A stretch of DNA of 64,000 nucleotides from Herbaspirillum autotrophicum (GCF_001189915.1 NZ_LFLS01000003.1:1-64000); one strand, 5' to 3'. Positions 28,144 to 39,590 are shown, counted from the stretch's first letter. The notes: a model not told the origin generated them from the sequence alone. Numbers and translations: made by a program.

Positions 28144-29421
28144 ATGTATTCACTCTCGTTTTCAGTTTTGTTTGTCGCTTTTCTGCTGCTGACGCTGGTG
28201 GTGAGGTTCTGGCTGGGCTCGCGCCACATCCGCCACGTACTGGCGCATCGCCAGGCGGTACCAGCAGAATTCGCCGCCCGCATACCGCTGGAAGCCCACC
28301 GCAAGGCCGCCGATTACACTGTTGCCAAAACCAAATTCGGCTTGCTGGTGTTGCTGGTCAATGCCGCCGTACTGATCGGCTTCACCCTGCTGGGCGGGCT
28401 GCAACTGCTGTCGAGCCTGTTGCTGCAGTGGCTCGATGGCCCCGGCATGACCTATCAGTTATGCCTGATCGGCGCCTTTGCGCTGATTTCCGGCCTGATC
28501 GACCTGCCCTTCGATTACTACCGGCAATTCGTGATGGAAGCCCATTTCGGCTTCAACAAGATGAGCCGCCGCCTGTTTTTCACCGATACCATCAAAAATG
28601 CCCTGATCGGCGCCGCCATCGGCTTGCCGCTGCTGTGGGTCATCCTGACGCTGATGGACAAGTCGGGCGCGCTGTGGTGGATCTATGCCTGGCTGGTCTG
28701 GAGCGGTTTCCAGTTGCTGATGCTGGTGTTGTACCCGACCGTGATCGCCCCGCTGTTCAACAAATTCTCGCCGCTCGAAGACGACAATCTGCGGGCCCGT
28801 ATCGAGGCCCTGATGCAACGCGTCGGTTTTGCGTCGAAAGGCTTGTTCGTGATGGATGGCTCCAAGCGCAGCGCGCACGGCAATGCGTACTTCTCCGGTT
28901 TCGGTTCCGGCAAGCGGATTGTCTTCTTCGATACCTTGCTGGCGCGTCTGGCGCCGCATGAAATCGAAGCCGTGCTGGCGCATGAACTGGGCCATTTCAA
29001 GCTCAAGCACATCGTCAAGCGCGTCAGCGTGATGTTTGCCATTTCGCTGCTGTTCCTGGCATTGCTCGGCTACCTCAAGGGCCAGGTCTGGTTTTATACC
29101 GGTCTCGGCGTCAACCCCTTGCTGTTCGGCAGCAATGACGCCATGGCGCTGATCCTGTTCATGCTGATCTTGCCGGTATTCACGTTCCTGCTGTCACCGC
29201 TGTCATCACTGACATCGCGCAAACATGAATTCGAGGCCGATGCCTTTGCCGCGCAGCACACCAATGCCGAAGACCTGGTATCGGCACTGGTCAAGCTGTA
29301 CGAAGACAATGCGTCGACGCTGACACCCGATCCGTTGCACTCCGCCTTTTATGATTCACACCCGCCTGCCACGATCCGTATCGGCAAGCTTAATGCAGCA
29401 CATCAGGGAGCCACGCAATGA
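28144..29421 (+). CDS. M48 family metalloprotease (Ste24/CAAX prenyl protease-like)
   Basis: 425-residue integral membrane zinc protease. It has an N-terminal CAAX-protease membrane domain and the zinc motif HELGHFKLKH (HExxH) at about residue 280, with a third ligand in the later EFEADAFA segment. Related bacterial enzymes act in membrane protein quality control. Start ATG 28144 after AGGGAAAG. First gene of a unit with phhB-like and rsgA, overlapping the next start by 4 bases. Confidence 0.92.
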   Translation: MYSLSFSVLFVAFLLLTLVVRFWLGSRHIRHVLAHRQAVPAEFAARIPLEAHRKAADYTVAKTKFGLLVLLVNAAVLIGFTLLGGLQLLSSLLLQWLDGPGMTYQLCLIGAFALISGLIDLPFDYYRQFVMEAHFGFNKMSRRLFFTDTIKNALIGAAIGLPLLWVILTLMDKSGALWWIYAWLVWSGFQLLMLVLYPTVIAPLFNKFSPLEDDNLRARIEALMQRVGFASKGLFVMDGSKRSAHGNAYFSGFGSGKRIVFFDTLLARLAPHEIEAVLAHELGHFKLKHIVKRVSVMFAISLLFLALLGYLKGQVWFYTGLGVNPLLFGSNDAMALILFMLILPVFTFLLSPLSSLTSRKHEFEADAFAAQHTNAEDLVSALVKLYEDNASTLTPDPLHSAFYDSHPPATIRIGKLNAAHQGATQ

Positions 29422-29777
29422 CTTTTTCCACTTCAGATTTGCTGGTCAAGAACTGCGAACCGCAAACCGTTGCCATGCCGGATGCCGAAGCACAGCAGCA
29501 ATTGTCCGCACTCGACGGCTGGCATATCACCGGCAACAAGCTGGTGCGCATATTTGAATTCCAGAACTATTATGAAACCCTGGCCTTCATCAACGCCATC
29601 GCCTACGTGATTCATGTGCAGGATCATCATCCCGAACTGATCGTTACCTACAACCGTTGCAGCGTCAGCTTCGACACCCACAGCGTCAACCAGGGCAAAG
29701 GCGGCCTGTCGGTCAACGACTTCATCTGCGCCGCCAAGGTCGATGCCATTTTTCAGCAATCCTTTTCCCCCACATGA
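29418..29777 (+). CDS. phhB: 4a-hydroxytetrahydrobiopterin dehydratase (pterin carbinolamine dehydratase)
   Basis: 119-residue PCD/DCoH enzyme that recycles the pterin cofactor of aromatic amino-acid hydroxylases. The family active-site segment is [23 protein letters not shown]. Starts in the last codons of the protease gene and ends in the first codon of rsgA (ATGA at both ends), so it is embedded in a translationally coupled trio. No phenylalanine hydroxylase gene is nearby, so its pterin partner must be elsewhere. Confidence 0.93.
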   Translation: MTFSTSDLLVKNCEPQTVAMPDAEAQQQLSALDGWHITGNKLVRIFEFQNYYETLAFINAIAYVIHVQDHHPELIVTYNRCSVSFDTHSVNQGKGGLSVNDFICAAKVDAIFQQSFSPT

Positions 29778-30670
29778 GCTTGAGCACAGAAACAGGCACC
29801 GTGATTGCCGCCCACGGGCGGCATTATCTGATTCAACTCGGCGCAGAAAAACTGCAATGCGTCACGCGCGGCAAGAAAAGCGATGTGGCGGTCGGCGACC
29901 GCGTCAATCTGAAACGCACGTCGGCCAATCAGGGCGTGATCGAAAGCATTCAGGAGCGCAAGACGCTGCTGTACCGTTCCGATCAATACAAATCCAAACT
30001 GCTGGCCGCCAACGTCACGCAATTGTTCATCGTGGTGGCCACCGAACCCGGCTTTACCGATGATCTGGTATCGCGTGCACTGGTCGCAGCGGAATCGGCC
30101 GGCGTCAGTGTCCATATCATTCTGAACAAGACCGACATCACCGAAGCCTTGCCCAGAACCCGCAAGCGGCTGGAGATGTACACCCGCATCGGTTATCCGG
30201 TGCATGAAGTATCGGCCGTCGCTACCCCGGAAGCCACGCGCGCAGCGTTCATGCCGCTGCTGCAAGGACAATCGACCATCCTGATCGGTCAGTCCGGCAT
30301 GGGCAAATCGACGCTGATCAACCTGATCATTCCGGATGCGGCGATTGCCACCCGCGAAATTTCAGCCGCGCTCGACACCGGCAAACACACCACCACCTTC
30401 ACGCGCCTGTATTTCATGGATGAAGACACGGCCATCATCGATTCGCCGGGGTTCCAGGAATTCGGCCTGTATCAGTTGAGCGAAGGCATGCTGGAGCGCG
30501 CCTTCCGTGAATTCTCGCCATATCTGGGCAAGTGCAAATTCTATAACTGCCATCACCTCAACGAACCGCAATGCGCAGTACTGGATGCAGTCAAGGCTGG
30601 CGAGATTGCGCCGATGCGGCATGCCTTGTATGTGCAGTTGCTGCATGAGTCGTCGCAAAAGCTGTATTGA
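29774..30670 (+). CDS. rsgA: Ribosome small-subunit-dependent GTPase A
   Basis: 298-residue circularly permuted GTPase that checks late 30S subunit assembly. An OB-fold (about 1-75) is followed by the permuted G domain with NKTD (G4), [10 protein letters not shown] (G1) and DSPGF (G3), then a C-terminal zinc motif [14 protein letters not shown]. The ATG at 29774 overlaps the phhB stop by 4 bases. This order (orn divergent from protease-phhB-rsgA) is a known type of arrangement in betaproteobacteria. Confidence 0.96.
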   Translation: MSLSTETGTVIAAHGRHYLIQLGAEKLQCVTRGKKSDVAVGDRVNLKRTSANQGVIESIQERKTLLYRSDQYKSKLLAANVTQLFIVVATEPGFTDDLVSRALVAAESAGVSVHIILNKTDITEALPRTRKRLEMYTRIGYPVHEVSAVATPEATRAAFMPLLQGQSTILIGQSGMGKSTLINLIIPDAAIATREISAALDTGKHTTTFTRLYFMDEDTAIIDSPGFQEFGLYQLSEGMLERAFREFSPYLGKCKFYNCHHLNEPQCAVLDAVKAGEIAPMRHALYVQLLHESSQKLY

Positions 30671-30693
30671 TTGCACCGGCGCCCCCGGCATGT

Positions 30694-30730
30694 AAAAAAG
30701 CCGCTCCCGATTAAACGGAGCGGCTTTTTT
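30694..30730. terminator. Bidirectional intrinsic terminator rsgA/TonB receptor
   Basis: AAAAAAGCCGCTCC pairs perfectly with GGAGCGGCTTTTTT around an 8-9 base loop. It lies between convergent genes, so it can end both transcripts. Confidence 0.93.
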
Positions 30731-30744
30731 ATCGATGCCACAGA

Positions 30745-32883
30745 TCAGAACTTGTAAGTCAGATTCAATACCCCGCTGCGAGGCGATCCCGGCATGATTT
30801 GCGACAGACCGGTCGCAGTCACGTAATAACGGCGATCCGTCAGATTGGTCACGGCAAAGGTCACTTCGGCTTTCTGGAAACGGTAACCGAGCTTGCCATC
30901 CCAACGCGTATAGGCTGGCAAGTCGAGCAGGTTGTTGTTGTCGATGTAACGCGCCCCCTCATAGACCAGGCCGGTTTCTGCAAAGAACCCCTGCACCTGT
31001 GCGTAGCTGATGAACAGGCTGCCATTGGCGCTGGAGACACCGGCAGAACGCTTGCCTTGTACATTGCTGCCACAGCCGGCACAGGATTTCGCCTCAAGGA
31101 TCCGGGCGTTCTGCACGCTGAAGCCGCTGCGAATGAACCAGTTGCTTGCCAGTTGACCATTGACGCCCAGTTCGATACCGCGATTGCGCTCCAGGCCGGT
31201 CAGCATAAAAATATCCGGATTCGCAGAGACTTTAGTGCGGCGGTTATACAAATCAAGCTGGAACACCGACAATGTCGTGCTCATCCGCTTGTCGAACCAA
31301 TCACTCTTGACACCAACTTCGAGTTGTCGGCTGAACTGTGGATCAAGTGCATTGACGCTGCTGCTGGACGGATCGGTATCGAGACCAACAGTATCCACGC
31401 CACCTGAAGGAATGAAGTTCTTGCTGTACGACGCATAAAAGCTGTGATCTGCCAGCGGCGACCAGACCACGCCCAGACGCGGGCTCAGAGCCGACGTCGT
31501 ACGCTGCGCGCGGCCATTGTTACGCAGGCTGACGGAATCAACTGCGAACCGATCCCAGCGTAGACCAGCCAGCACTTGCCATTGCGGCGACAAACTGATC
31601 AGGTCCTGCGCATACAAAGCATAACCTTTTGCCTTATGAATACTGTTGGAATTGACAATTGGAACGGGACCTCTGTCGGGCGTGTTGTTCGGTGCGAGCA
31701 AGGAAACGTTACTTGCATCCGCACGCCACAAACGCGGATGACGCTTTTCATCGCTGTATTCCGCACCGAATAAAAGCTGATGCTCAACACTGCCCGTACT
31801 CAGCTTGCCATCAAGTTCCAGATTGCCTTGCAGATTGCGTTGCCTGAGGTCTTGCAGAAAACGCGACCGGGTTACCATGCTGTTGCCGGAACCAGTCAGG
31901 CCGCCGGCAAACGTGTTATCAAAGCGACTGTCCAGATTCAGCACACTGAGCACGTTGCGAATTTTCCATTGCTCGTTGAGCCGGTGCTCGAACGTCGAAC
32001 GCAGGCTCGTGGCGGTATCCTTGATGTAATCACGGCCTAGCGCGCCGTAGGTGGTCGTCATTGCGGCCGGCGGTAAGTAATAGCGGCCATTGGCACGACG
32101 GCCGGCCGGCATGCCGCGATCCGGCACCCGTTCGAATTCGTTGTATTCGGCTTGCAGCAGCCAACTGGTGCGATGGTTATCCCACTTGATCGATGGCGCG
32201 AAATATTGCCGTGTGCTGTCAACACCGTTACGGAAACTGTCTGCATGTTCACGACCGGCATTGATGCGCAACGCCCACTCTTCAGAAAAGACCTGATTGA
32301 TGTCGGCCGCTGCCCCGATACGGCCATAGCTGCCCGCGATCATGCGCACACTGCTTTGCACATCATGACCGGGCTGCTTGCTGATGCGGTTGATCACGCC
32401 GCCGCCGCTGCCGCGACCATACAATACCGCCGCCGGTCCCTTCAACACTTCCACCCGTTCGATATTGCCGAGGTTGCGCACATATTGCGCATCATCGCGC
32501 ACACCATCAAGCAACACGTCGGCGGCGCTGGAAAAGCCGCGTATCTTGAAACTGTCGAAGCGCGTATCCGAGTTGTTTGAAATGCCCGGTACACCGCTCA
32601 AGGCGTCAGCCAAAGTCTGGCCACCATAGGAAGCAACCTGCTCCACACTGACACTGTTGATGGTCTGCGGCACATAACGCGCATCGACGTCCGTCTTGGT
32701 GGCGGTGCTGACCGTGGCCGCACGCGGGTCATGCGGACTGCGCTTGCTGCGCACTTCGACACTGGGCAAGGCGGTGTCCGCAGTGTCGTCGGCCATGGCG
32801 GCCGGCAGCGCGGATAACAGAGAACAAAACACCAATGAGCAGGAAGTTTTCAGATGCGGGGTTTGACGAGAATATCGGGACAT
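30745..32883 (-). CDS. TonB-dependent siderophore receptor (catecholate/Fiu-like)
   Basis: 712-residue outer-membrane receptor for ferric siderophores. Signal peptide (about 1-31, ending AMA), a TonB-box region, a plug domain (VPQTINSVSVEQVASYGGQTLADALSGVPGI ... VLKGPAAVLYGRGSGGGVINRISKQP, about 70-180) and a 22-strand barrel ending LNLTYKF. Two cysteines in CAGCG lie in an extracellular loop. A Fur-box-like site lies about 60 bases upstream, so iron repression is expected. No ferric reductase or ABC importer gene is adjacent. Confidence 0.93.
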   Translation of the reverse strand: MSRYSRQTPHLKTSCSLVFCSLLSALPAAMADDTADTALPSVEVRSKRSPHDPRAATVSTATKTDVDARYVPQTINSVSVEQVASYGGQTLADALSGVPGISNNSDTRFDSFKIRGFSSAADVLLDGVRDDAQYVRNLGNIERVEVLKGPAAVLYGRGSGGGVINRISKQPGHDVQSSVRMIAGSYGRIGAAADINQVFSEEWALRINAGREHADSFRNGVDSTRQYFAPSIKWDNHRTSWLLQAEYNEFERVPDRGMPAGRRANGRYYLPPAAMTTTYGALGRDYIKDTATSLRSTFEHRLNEQWKIRNVLSVLNLDSRFDNTFAGGLTGSGNSMVTRSRFLQDLRQRNLQGNLELDGKLSTGSVEHQLLFGAEYSDEKRHPRLWRADASNVSLLAPNNTPDRGPVPIVNSNSIHKAKGYALYAQDLISLSPQWQVLAGLRWDRFAVDSVSLRNNGRAQRTTSALSPRLGVVWSPLADHSFYASYSKNFIPSGGVDTVGLDTDPSSSSVNALDPQFSRQLEVGVKSDWFDKRMSTTLSVFQLDLYNRRTKVSANPDIFMLTGLERNRGIELGVNGQLASNWFIRSGFSVQNARILEAKSCAGCGSNVQGKRSAGVSSANGSLFISYAQVQGFFAETGLVYEGARYIDNNNLLDLPAYTRWDGKLGYRFQKAEVTFAVTNLTDRRYYVTATGLSQIMPGSPRSGVLNLTYKF

Positions 32884-33357
32884 GATGATGGCCGTTGATA
32901 CAGACCTGAGAATAAAAGGAAGCGTATTCTAGGATTCAACATGACAACGATTCTCATTACCAAAACGATAGTCCGAAACAATCGTTTTCGGTCGAATCAA
33001 AATGCGAGCAATATACGGATAAAAGTCGAAGGTTTTCAGATTGACATTTCTTTGTGGAAATTCAGATATCAGAGAGGCAACAATCTGACGCCGCTGACAT
33101 TCCTCTTGCTCGCGGGTGATGACCACAGTCCCGTGACGCGACCCGGCGCAAGTCATCGCCACCCGGCCCCGATTGCCGCGCGGTTGGCGGCACCGCAGCC
33201 GTTCCCGCATCGCCGGTAACTGCCAGCATCACCGGCGCATGCGGTTTGCAGCGCGTGCTGCAAACCCGCGCAGCCTATCTTTTTGGCTGAAATCCCTTAT
33301 AATTGAAGCAGTTACAACAACCGGCGGCAGGCGCCTCACTGGCCGCCGTTTTCATTT
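32884..33357. other. Intergenic region between the TonB receptor and argF, with a hairpin
   Basis: 474 bases without a supported gene. Besides the Fur-like site, a perfect hairpin GGTTTGCAGC-gcgt-GCTGCAAACC is at 33243-33266; it is followed only 13 bases later by a short T run. A TATAAT hexamer at 33298-33303 may be the argF -10 box; a matching -35 is not obvious. Confidence 0.45.
32943..32961 (-). promoter_or_regulatory. Fur-box-like site upstream of the TonB receptor
   Basis: On the minus strand GGTAATGAGAATCGTTGTC matches the 19-base Fur consensus at 15 of 19 positions by my count. Its near edge is 60 bases before the receptor start, a normal operator position. A second dyad, CCGAAA-N7-TTTCGG, lies just beyond at 32973-32991 and could mark another operator or the promoter region. 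Confidence 0.7.
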
Positions 33358-34272
33358 ATGGCAATCAAACACTACCTGCAGTTTTCCGACTTTACGCTTG
33401 ATGAATACGAGCACGTGATCGAGCGTACCCGTGTCATCAAACGTAAGTTCAAGAATTACGAGCCCTACCATCCGCTGGCGGATCGCACGCTGGTCATGGT
33501 GTTCGAAAAGAACTCGACGCGCACCCGCCTGTCGTTCGAAGCCGGCATGCACCAGCTCGGCGGCGCTGCGATCTATCTGAATACCCGCGACAGTCAGCTT
33601 GGCCGTGGCGAGCCGATTGAAGATGCAGCCCAGGTGATGTCGCGCATGTGCGACGTCATCATGATCCGCACCTTCGGTCAGGAAATCATTGATCGCTTTG
33701 CCGCCTATTCGCGGGTACCGGTGATCAACGGCCTGACCAACGAACATCACCCCTGTCAGGTGCTCGCCGATGTATTTACCTATATCGAACAGCGCGGCTC
33801 GATTCAGGGCAAGACGGTGGCATGGATCGGCGATGCCAACAACATGCTCTATTCATGGTTGCAGGCGGCTGAAGTATTCGGCTTTCACGTCAATGTATCG
33901 ACGCCCAAGGGTTACGACATCGATCCGCAATTGGTGTCGCCGCGCAATCAGCGCTACACCGTGTTCGCCAATCCCGGCGATGCCTGCGACGGCGTCGATC
34001 TGGTCACCACCGATGTGTGGACCAGCATGGGCTACGAAGATGAAAATGCGGCCCGCCTGAAAGCCTTCGATGGCTGGATCGTCGACAGTGCCAAGATGGC
34101 GCGTGCCAAGGCCGATGCCCTGTTCATGCATTGTCTGCCGGCGCATCGCGGCGAAGAGGTTTCTGCCGAAGTGATCGACGGCCCGCAATCGGTGGTCTGG
34201 AACGAAGCCGAAAACCGGCTGCACGTACAAAAAGCATTGCTGGAATATCTGGTACTCGGCAAGGTGTCATGA
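33358..34272 (+). CDS. argF: Ornithine carbamoyltransferase (anabolic)
   Basis: 304 residues. Makes citrulline from ornithine and carbamoyl phosphate in arginine synthesis. Diagnostic sites: carbamoyl-phosphate loop STRTR (residues 53-57), HPCQ (in HHPCQVLAD) and HCLPAHRG with the ornithine-site Cys. Ribosome site is weak. The stop overlaps the start of the next small membrane gene by 4 bases. argG follows two genes later, so this is a split arginine cluster. Confidence 0.96.
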   Translation: MAIKHYLQFSDFTLDEYEHVIERTRVIKRKFKNYEPYHPLADRTLVMVFEKNSTRTRLSFEAGMHQLGGAAIYLNTRDSQLGRGEPIEDAAQVMSRMCDVIMIRTFGQEIIDRFAAYSRVPVINGLTNEHHPCQVLADVFTYIEQRGSIQGKTVAWIGDANNMLYSWLQAAEVFGFHVNVSTPKGYDIDPQLVSPRNQRYTVFANPGDACDGVDLVTTDVWTSMGYEDENAARLKAFDGWIVDSAKMARAKADALFMHCLPAHRGEEVSAEVIDGPQSVVWNEAENRLHVQKALLEYLVLGKVS

Positions 34273-34528
34273 AAAAACTGCCGTTACGTTATGCGCCGGT
34301 GTTGTTTGCGTTGCTGATGTCGATGGTCATGGCCTTCATCATGACCGCGCTGATTACGCTGATCAACACCGGTTTCGACCACAGATTTCATGTGCGCTGG
34401 GCCTTCACTTTCGTCATTGCATGGCCACTGGCATTTGTCTGCGTGCTGATTTTTGCCGGCAAGGTACGACATGTGGTCGGCCTGCTGACGGTAACGGTAA
34501 CTGCATCCCAACCTGAAATGAAACAACC

Positions 34529-34532
<4 letters not shown>
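34269..34532 (+). CDS. DUF2798 family small membrane protein
   Basis: 87 residues with two predicted transmembrane helices (LLMSMVMAFIMTALITLI and FTFVIAWPLAFVCVLIF) and a positive C-terminal end of the second helix, the DUF2798 pattern. Function unknown. Starts within the argF stop and ends within the start of the VOC gene, both by ATGA overlap, so it is locked into the argF transcript. Confidence 0.85.
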
Positions 34533-36321
<1,789 letters not shown>

Positions 36322-36340
36322 TCCATCACAAAGAAAAGAC

Positions 36341-36655
36341 ATGACCACTCAATTTGACAACGTCACCGTCCTCAAAAAGGGCAATGTTTACTTCGACGGC
36401 AAATGCGTTTCGCATACCGTGATTCTGGCCGACGGCACCAAGAAGACGCTGGGCGTGATTCTGCCGGCAGCGCTGACCTTCAGCACCGGCGCGCCGGAAA
36501 TCATGGAAATCAACGGCGGCAGCTGCAAGGTGCGCCTCAAGGGTGAAGAAGCATGGAATACCTACGCCGCCGGCACCAGCTTCAATGTACCGGGCAACTC
36601 CAGCTTCGATATTGAAGTAACGGAAACACTGGATTACGTCTGCCATTTCGGCTGA
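36341..36655 (+). CDS. ppnP: Pyrimidine/purine nucleoside phosphorylase (PpnP/YaiE)
   Basis: 104-residue cupin-fold enzyme (DUF1255) that phosphorolyses several nucleosides to base plus ribose 1-phosphate. The pattern [23 protein letters not shown] and the closing DYVCHFG match YaiE. It follows argG by 19 bases and ends before a strong terminator, so it is the last gene of the arginine transcript. Confidence 0.93.
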   Translation: MTTQFDNVTVLKKGNVYFDGKCVSHTVILADGTKKTLGVILPAALTFSTGAPEIMEINGGSCKVRLKGEEAWNTYAAGTSFNVPGNSSFDIEVTETLDYVCHFG

Positions 36656-36679
36656 TCGCTGATTCATTCGTCATCACGC

Positions 36680-36716
36680 AAAAAACGCGGCCCGGGAAAT
36701 CCTGGCCGCGTTTTTT
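36680..36716. terminator. Bidirectional intrinsic terminator ppnP/murB
   Basis: AAAAAACGCGGCC pairs with GGCCGCGTTTTTT with a short loop; convergent genes flank it, so both directions are served. Confidence 0.93.
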
Positions 36717-36752
36717 GTTTTCTGCTTTCCTGATATCTGATACCGGCAGGGC

Positions 36753-37778
36753 TCAGATAAAGACCGGTTCCGGTTCCAGCCTGACGCCGAATCTTTCTTG
36801 CACATCCGCCTGAATCGCCTGCGCCAGCGCGGCGATTTCCTTGCCGGTCGCGCCGCCTTTGTTGACCAACACCAGCGCCTGCTTTTCATAAACACCGGCA
36901 GCGCCGAGCGACCTGCCCTTCCAGCCGCACTGATCGATCAGCCAGCCGGCCGCCAGTTTATAGCCGCCATCCGGCTGCACATAACTCACCAGTTGCGGAT
37001 ACTGCGCCAGCAAGCTGTCGCGCTGCGCTGCCGACACGATAGGATTCTTGAAGAAACTGCCGGCATTGCCAATCTGCGCCGGATCAGGCAGCTTGCGGGT
37101 ACGAATCGCGATCACGGCAGCGGCGATATCTTGCGGCGATGGCGCCGTGATTTGCCGCTGCGACAACTCTTGCATGACGTCGGCGTAATGCATATTGGCC
37201 TGCCATTTTTTCGGCAAGGCAAACGTGACGTCCAGCACCACGGCGCGGTCGCGCAATGCATGCTTGAAGATGCTGTCACGATAACCGAAGCGACAAGTCG
37301 CGCGATCCAGCGTCAGCATTTCGCCGCTGATGAAGTCGAAAGCAGTCAGGCTGTGAAAGCGATCCTTGAGTTCAACGCCGTAGGCCCCGATATTCTGGAT
37401 CGGCGCCGCGCCCACGCTGCCCGGGATCAGCGCCAGATTTTCCAGCCCGCCCAGACCCTGCGCCAGCGTCCACATCACCAGCCCGTGCCAGCTCTCGCCG
37501 GCCGCCGCGCGGACATGGACGGTATCCTCATCGCTGTCGATGACAGTCATGCCGGTACTGCGCATGTGCAACACCAGTCCCGGGAAATCCTGCGTCAGCA
37601 GCAGATTGCTGCCACCGCCCAGAATCAGGCGCGGCAATGCCGCCAGCTCGGGGCTGTTCTTGACCGCCAGCAAGATATCGGCGCCGGCCACCGGCAGGTA
37701 GGCGCGTGCCTGAGCCTCGATACCGAAGGTATTCAGGCTGCGCAACGAAAAGTCGCGTTGTAATGGAATCGGAAACAT
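36753..37778 (-). CDS. murB: UDP-N-acetylenolpyruvoylglucosamine reductase
   Basis: 341-residue FAD enzyme that completes UDP-MurNAc for peptidoglycan. FAD motif ILGGGSNLL; catalytic Ser in NAGSFFKNP; C-terminal Glu in RLEPEPVFI; the YGVELKD segment supports the type I enzyme. ATG at 37778 (MFPIPLQRDFSL) chosen as start; upstream codons to 37847 are open but not family sequence. Monocistronic and divergent from yajQ. Confidence 0.95.
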   Translation of the reverse strand: MFPIPLQRDFSLRSLNTFGIEAQARAYLPVAGADILLAVKNSPELAALPRLILGGGSNLLLTQDFPGLVLHMRSTGMTVIDSDEDTVHVRAAAGESWHGLVMWTLAQGLGGLENLALIPGSVGAAPIQNIGAYGVELKDRFHSLTAFDFISGEMLTLDRATCRFGYRDSIFKHALRDRAVVLDVTFALPKKWQANMHYADVMQELSQRQITAPSPQDIAAAVIAIRTRKLPDPAQIGNAGSFFKNPIVSAAQRDSLLAQYPQLVSYVQPDGGYKLAAGWLIDQCGWKGRSLGAAGVYEKQALVLVNKGGATGKEIAALAQAIQADVQERFGVRLEPEPVFI

Positions 37779-37858
37779 AAGGGCAGGATTATAGCCGCAG
37801 CCACCGTTGTCCGTTAAAATCACGGCTTTGAAGCTGTCTGCACGCAAAGGAAATCACC

Positions 37859-38344
37859 ATGCCATCATTTGATACCGTCTCCGAAGCCAATCTGGTCGAA
37901 GTCAAGAATGCCGTCGATCAGGCCAACAAGGAAATCACGACCCGTTTCGATTTCAAAGGCAGTGACGCCCGTGTCGAACAGAAAGAGCGTGACCTGACCG
38001 CCTACGCCGACTCCGAATTCCAGTTGGGCCAGGTACGTGACGTCCTGACCAACAAGATGACCAAGCGCAATGTTGACGTGCGCTTCCTCGACCATGGCAA
38101 GATCGAGAAAATCGGCGGCGACAAGGTCAAGCAAGTCATCAAGGTGAAAAACGGCATCGAAACTGAAGATGCCAAGAAGATCGTGCGCGTGGTCAAAGAC
38201 AGCAAGATGAAAGTCCAGGCCAGCATTCAGGGCGATGCGGTACGCATCACCGGCGCCAAGCGCGATGACCTGCAAGCGGCAATGGCAATGCTGCGCAAGG
38301 AAATCAAGGATTTGCCGCTGGAATTCAACAACTTCCGCGATTGA
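37859..38344 (+). CDS. yajQ: YajQ family nucleotide-binding protein
   Basis: 161 residues with two ferredoxin-like repeats ([22 protein letters not shown] ... TRFDFKG). Family members bind RNA or c-di-GMP and affect virulence or phage expression in different species; here the ligand is unknown. AAAGGAAATCACC precedes the ATG. Monocistronic with its own terminator. Confidence 0.95.
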   Translation: MPSFDTVSEANLVEVKNAVDQANKEITTRFDFKGSDARVEQKERDLTAYADSEFQLGQVRDVLTNKMTKRNVDVRFLDHGKIEKIGGDKVKQVIKVKNGIETEDAKKIVRVVKDSKMKVQASIQGDAVRITGAKRDDLQAAMAMLRKEIKDLPLEFNNFRD

Positions 38345-38385
38345 ACACACCCCGTTCGCCGGCCACTGCCGGCGATGCATGCAAA

Positions 38386-38416
38386 AAAAGGGCGGACATC
38401 CCATGTCCGCCCTTTT
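38386..38416. terminator. Bidirectional intrinsic terminator yajQ/aroG
   Basis: AAAAGGGCGGACAT pairs perfectly with ATGTCCGCCCTTTT with a three-base loop, between convergent yajQ and aroG. A and T runs on both sides make it functional in both directions. Confidence 0.92.
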
Positions 38417-38434
38417 GCATTGTCACCGACAACA

Positions 38435-39505
38435 TCAAACGTCGTCTTTATCGCCGATCAGACGACGCTGACGCACGGCTTCTGCCAGGCCGTCCAGCAC
38501 CGCGATACTTTCTTCCCAGTTGATGCAGCCATCGGTCACCGATTGGCCGTAGGTCAATTCCTTGCCCGGCACCAGATCCTGACGACCGGCCACCAGATTC
38601 GACTCCACCATCACACCGACAATGCGGGTGTCGCCGGCAGCGATCTGATTGGCGATATCGGCACAGACCGGAATCTGGTTTTCCGGCTTCTTGGAGCTGT
38701 TGGCATGGGAGGCATCGATCATCAGACGCGATGCCAGACCGTTGTTGGCGATATCCTTGCACGCCGCGTCGACGCTGACGGCATCGTAGTTGGGCGTCTT
38801 GCCACCGCGCAGAATGATATGGCAGTCTTCATTGCCGCTGGTCGACACGATCGCCGAATGGCCGCCCTTGGTCACCGACAGGAAATGATGCGGCTGCGAA
38901 GCGGCCTTGATGGCATCGACGGCGATCTTGACGTTGCCATCCGTGCCGTTCTTGAAGCCGACCGGACATGACAGGCCGGATGCCAACTCACGATGTACCT
39001 GCGATTCCGTGGTACGGGCACCAATGGCGCCCCAGCTGATCAGATCGGCCACATACTGCGGGCTGATGACGTCGAGGAATTCGGTGCCGGCCGGCAAACC
39101 CAGTTCATTGATATTGAGCAACAATTCACGCGCAGTACGCAGACCATCGTTGATGCGGAAGCTGTTATCCATGTACGGGTCATTGATCAGGCCTTTCCAG
39201 CCGACCGTGGTGCGCGGCTTTTCGAAATACACCCGCATCACGATTTCCAGTTCACCTTTCAGGCGTTCACGCTCCACTACCAGACGGCGCGCATATTCCA
39301 TGGCGGCCTTGGTATCGTGAATCGAACAAGGGCCGATCACCACCATGACGCGGTCGTCCTGGCCGTGCAAAATGCGATGCAGTGCAGTGCGGCACTGAGC
39401 AGTCGTGGTTTCGACTTTTTCGGTGCTGCCTAATTCGCGGATCAAATGCGAAGGGGGAGTCAATTCTTTCATTTCTCTGATTCGTAGATCGTCGGTGCGC
39501 GGCAT
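38435..39505 (-). CDS. aroG: 3-deoxy-7-phosphoheptulonate (DAHP) synthase, class I, feedback type
   Basis: 356 residues. Condenses phosphoenolpyruvate with erythrose 4-phosphate, the first step of aromatic amino-acid synthesis. Landmarks: MVVIGPCSIHD (PEP/metal Cys), RVYFEKPRTTVGWKG, LGAIGARTTESQ-like segment WGAIGARTTES, and MIDASHANSSK with the metal His. The N-terminal arm MPRTDDLRIREMKELTPP belongs to the AroF/G/H feedback-regulated group. A strong ribosome site (AGGAGAAAAAG) lies between the ATG and an upstream terminator hairpin, and a Phe/Tyr-rich leader peptide precedes that, so it is under attenuation control. Confidence 0.96.
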   Translation of the reverse strand: MPRTDDLRIREMKELTPPSHLIRELGSTEKVETTTAQCRTALHRILHGQDDRVMVVIGPCSIHDTKAAMEYARRLVVERERLKGELEIVMRVYFEKPRTTVGWKGLINDPYMDNSFRINDGLRTARELLLNINELGLPAGTEFLDVISPQYVADLISWGAIGARTTESQVHRELASGLSCPVGFKNGTDGNVKIAVDAIKAASQPHHFLSVTKGGHSAIVSTSGNEDCHIILRGGKTPNYDAVSVDAACKDIANNGLASRLMIDASHANSSKKPENQIPVCADIANQIAAGDTRIVGVMVESNLVAGRQDLVPGKELTYGQSVTDGCINWEESIAVLDGLAEAVRQRRLIGDKDDV

Positions 39506-39536
39506 CTTTTTCTCCTGATTGCAATCTGAAATAAGT

Positions 39537-39568
39537 AAAAAAAAACCGCCATCACTGGCGGTTTTTTT
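39537..39568 (-). terminator. Attenuator terminator in the aroG leader
   Basis: On the minus strand AAAAAAACCGCCA pairs with TGGCGGTTTTTTT around GTGA, ending about 31 bases before the aroG ATG and about 22 bases after the leader-peptide stop. It lies upstream of the gene it would switch off, with a full T tract. Its left arm ACCGCC (39557-39562) can instead pair with GGCGGT (39613-39618) inside the leader peptide, giving an antiterminator. Confidence 0.85.
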
Positions 39569-39590
39569 AGAAATTCGGTTTGGTCTCTGC

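Noticed and set aside
32929-33210. Short open frames on both strands between the TonB receptor and argF
   Set aside because: They cover the Fur-like site and promoter region, lack ribosome sites and have no family resemblance.
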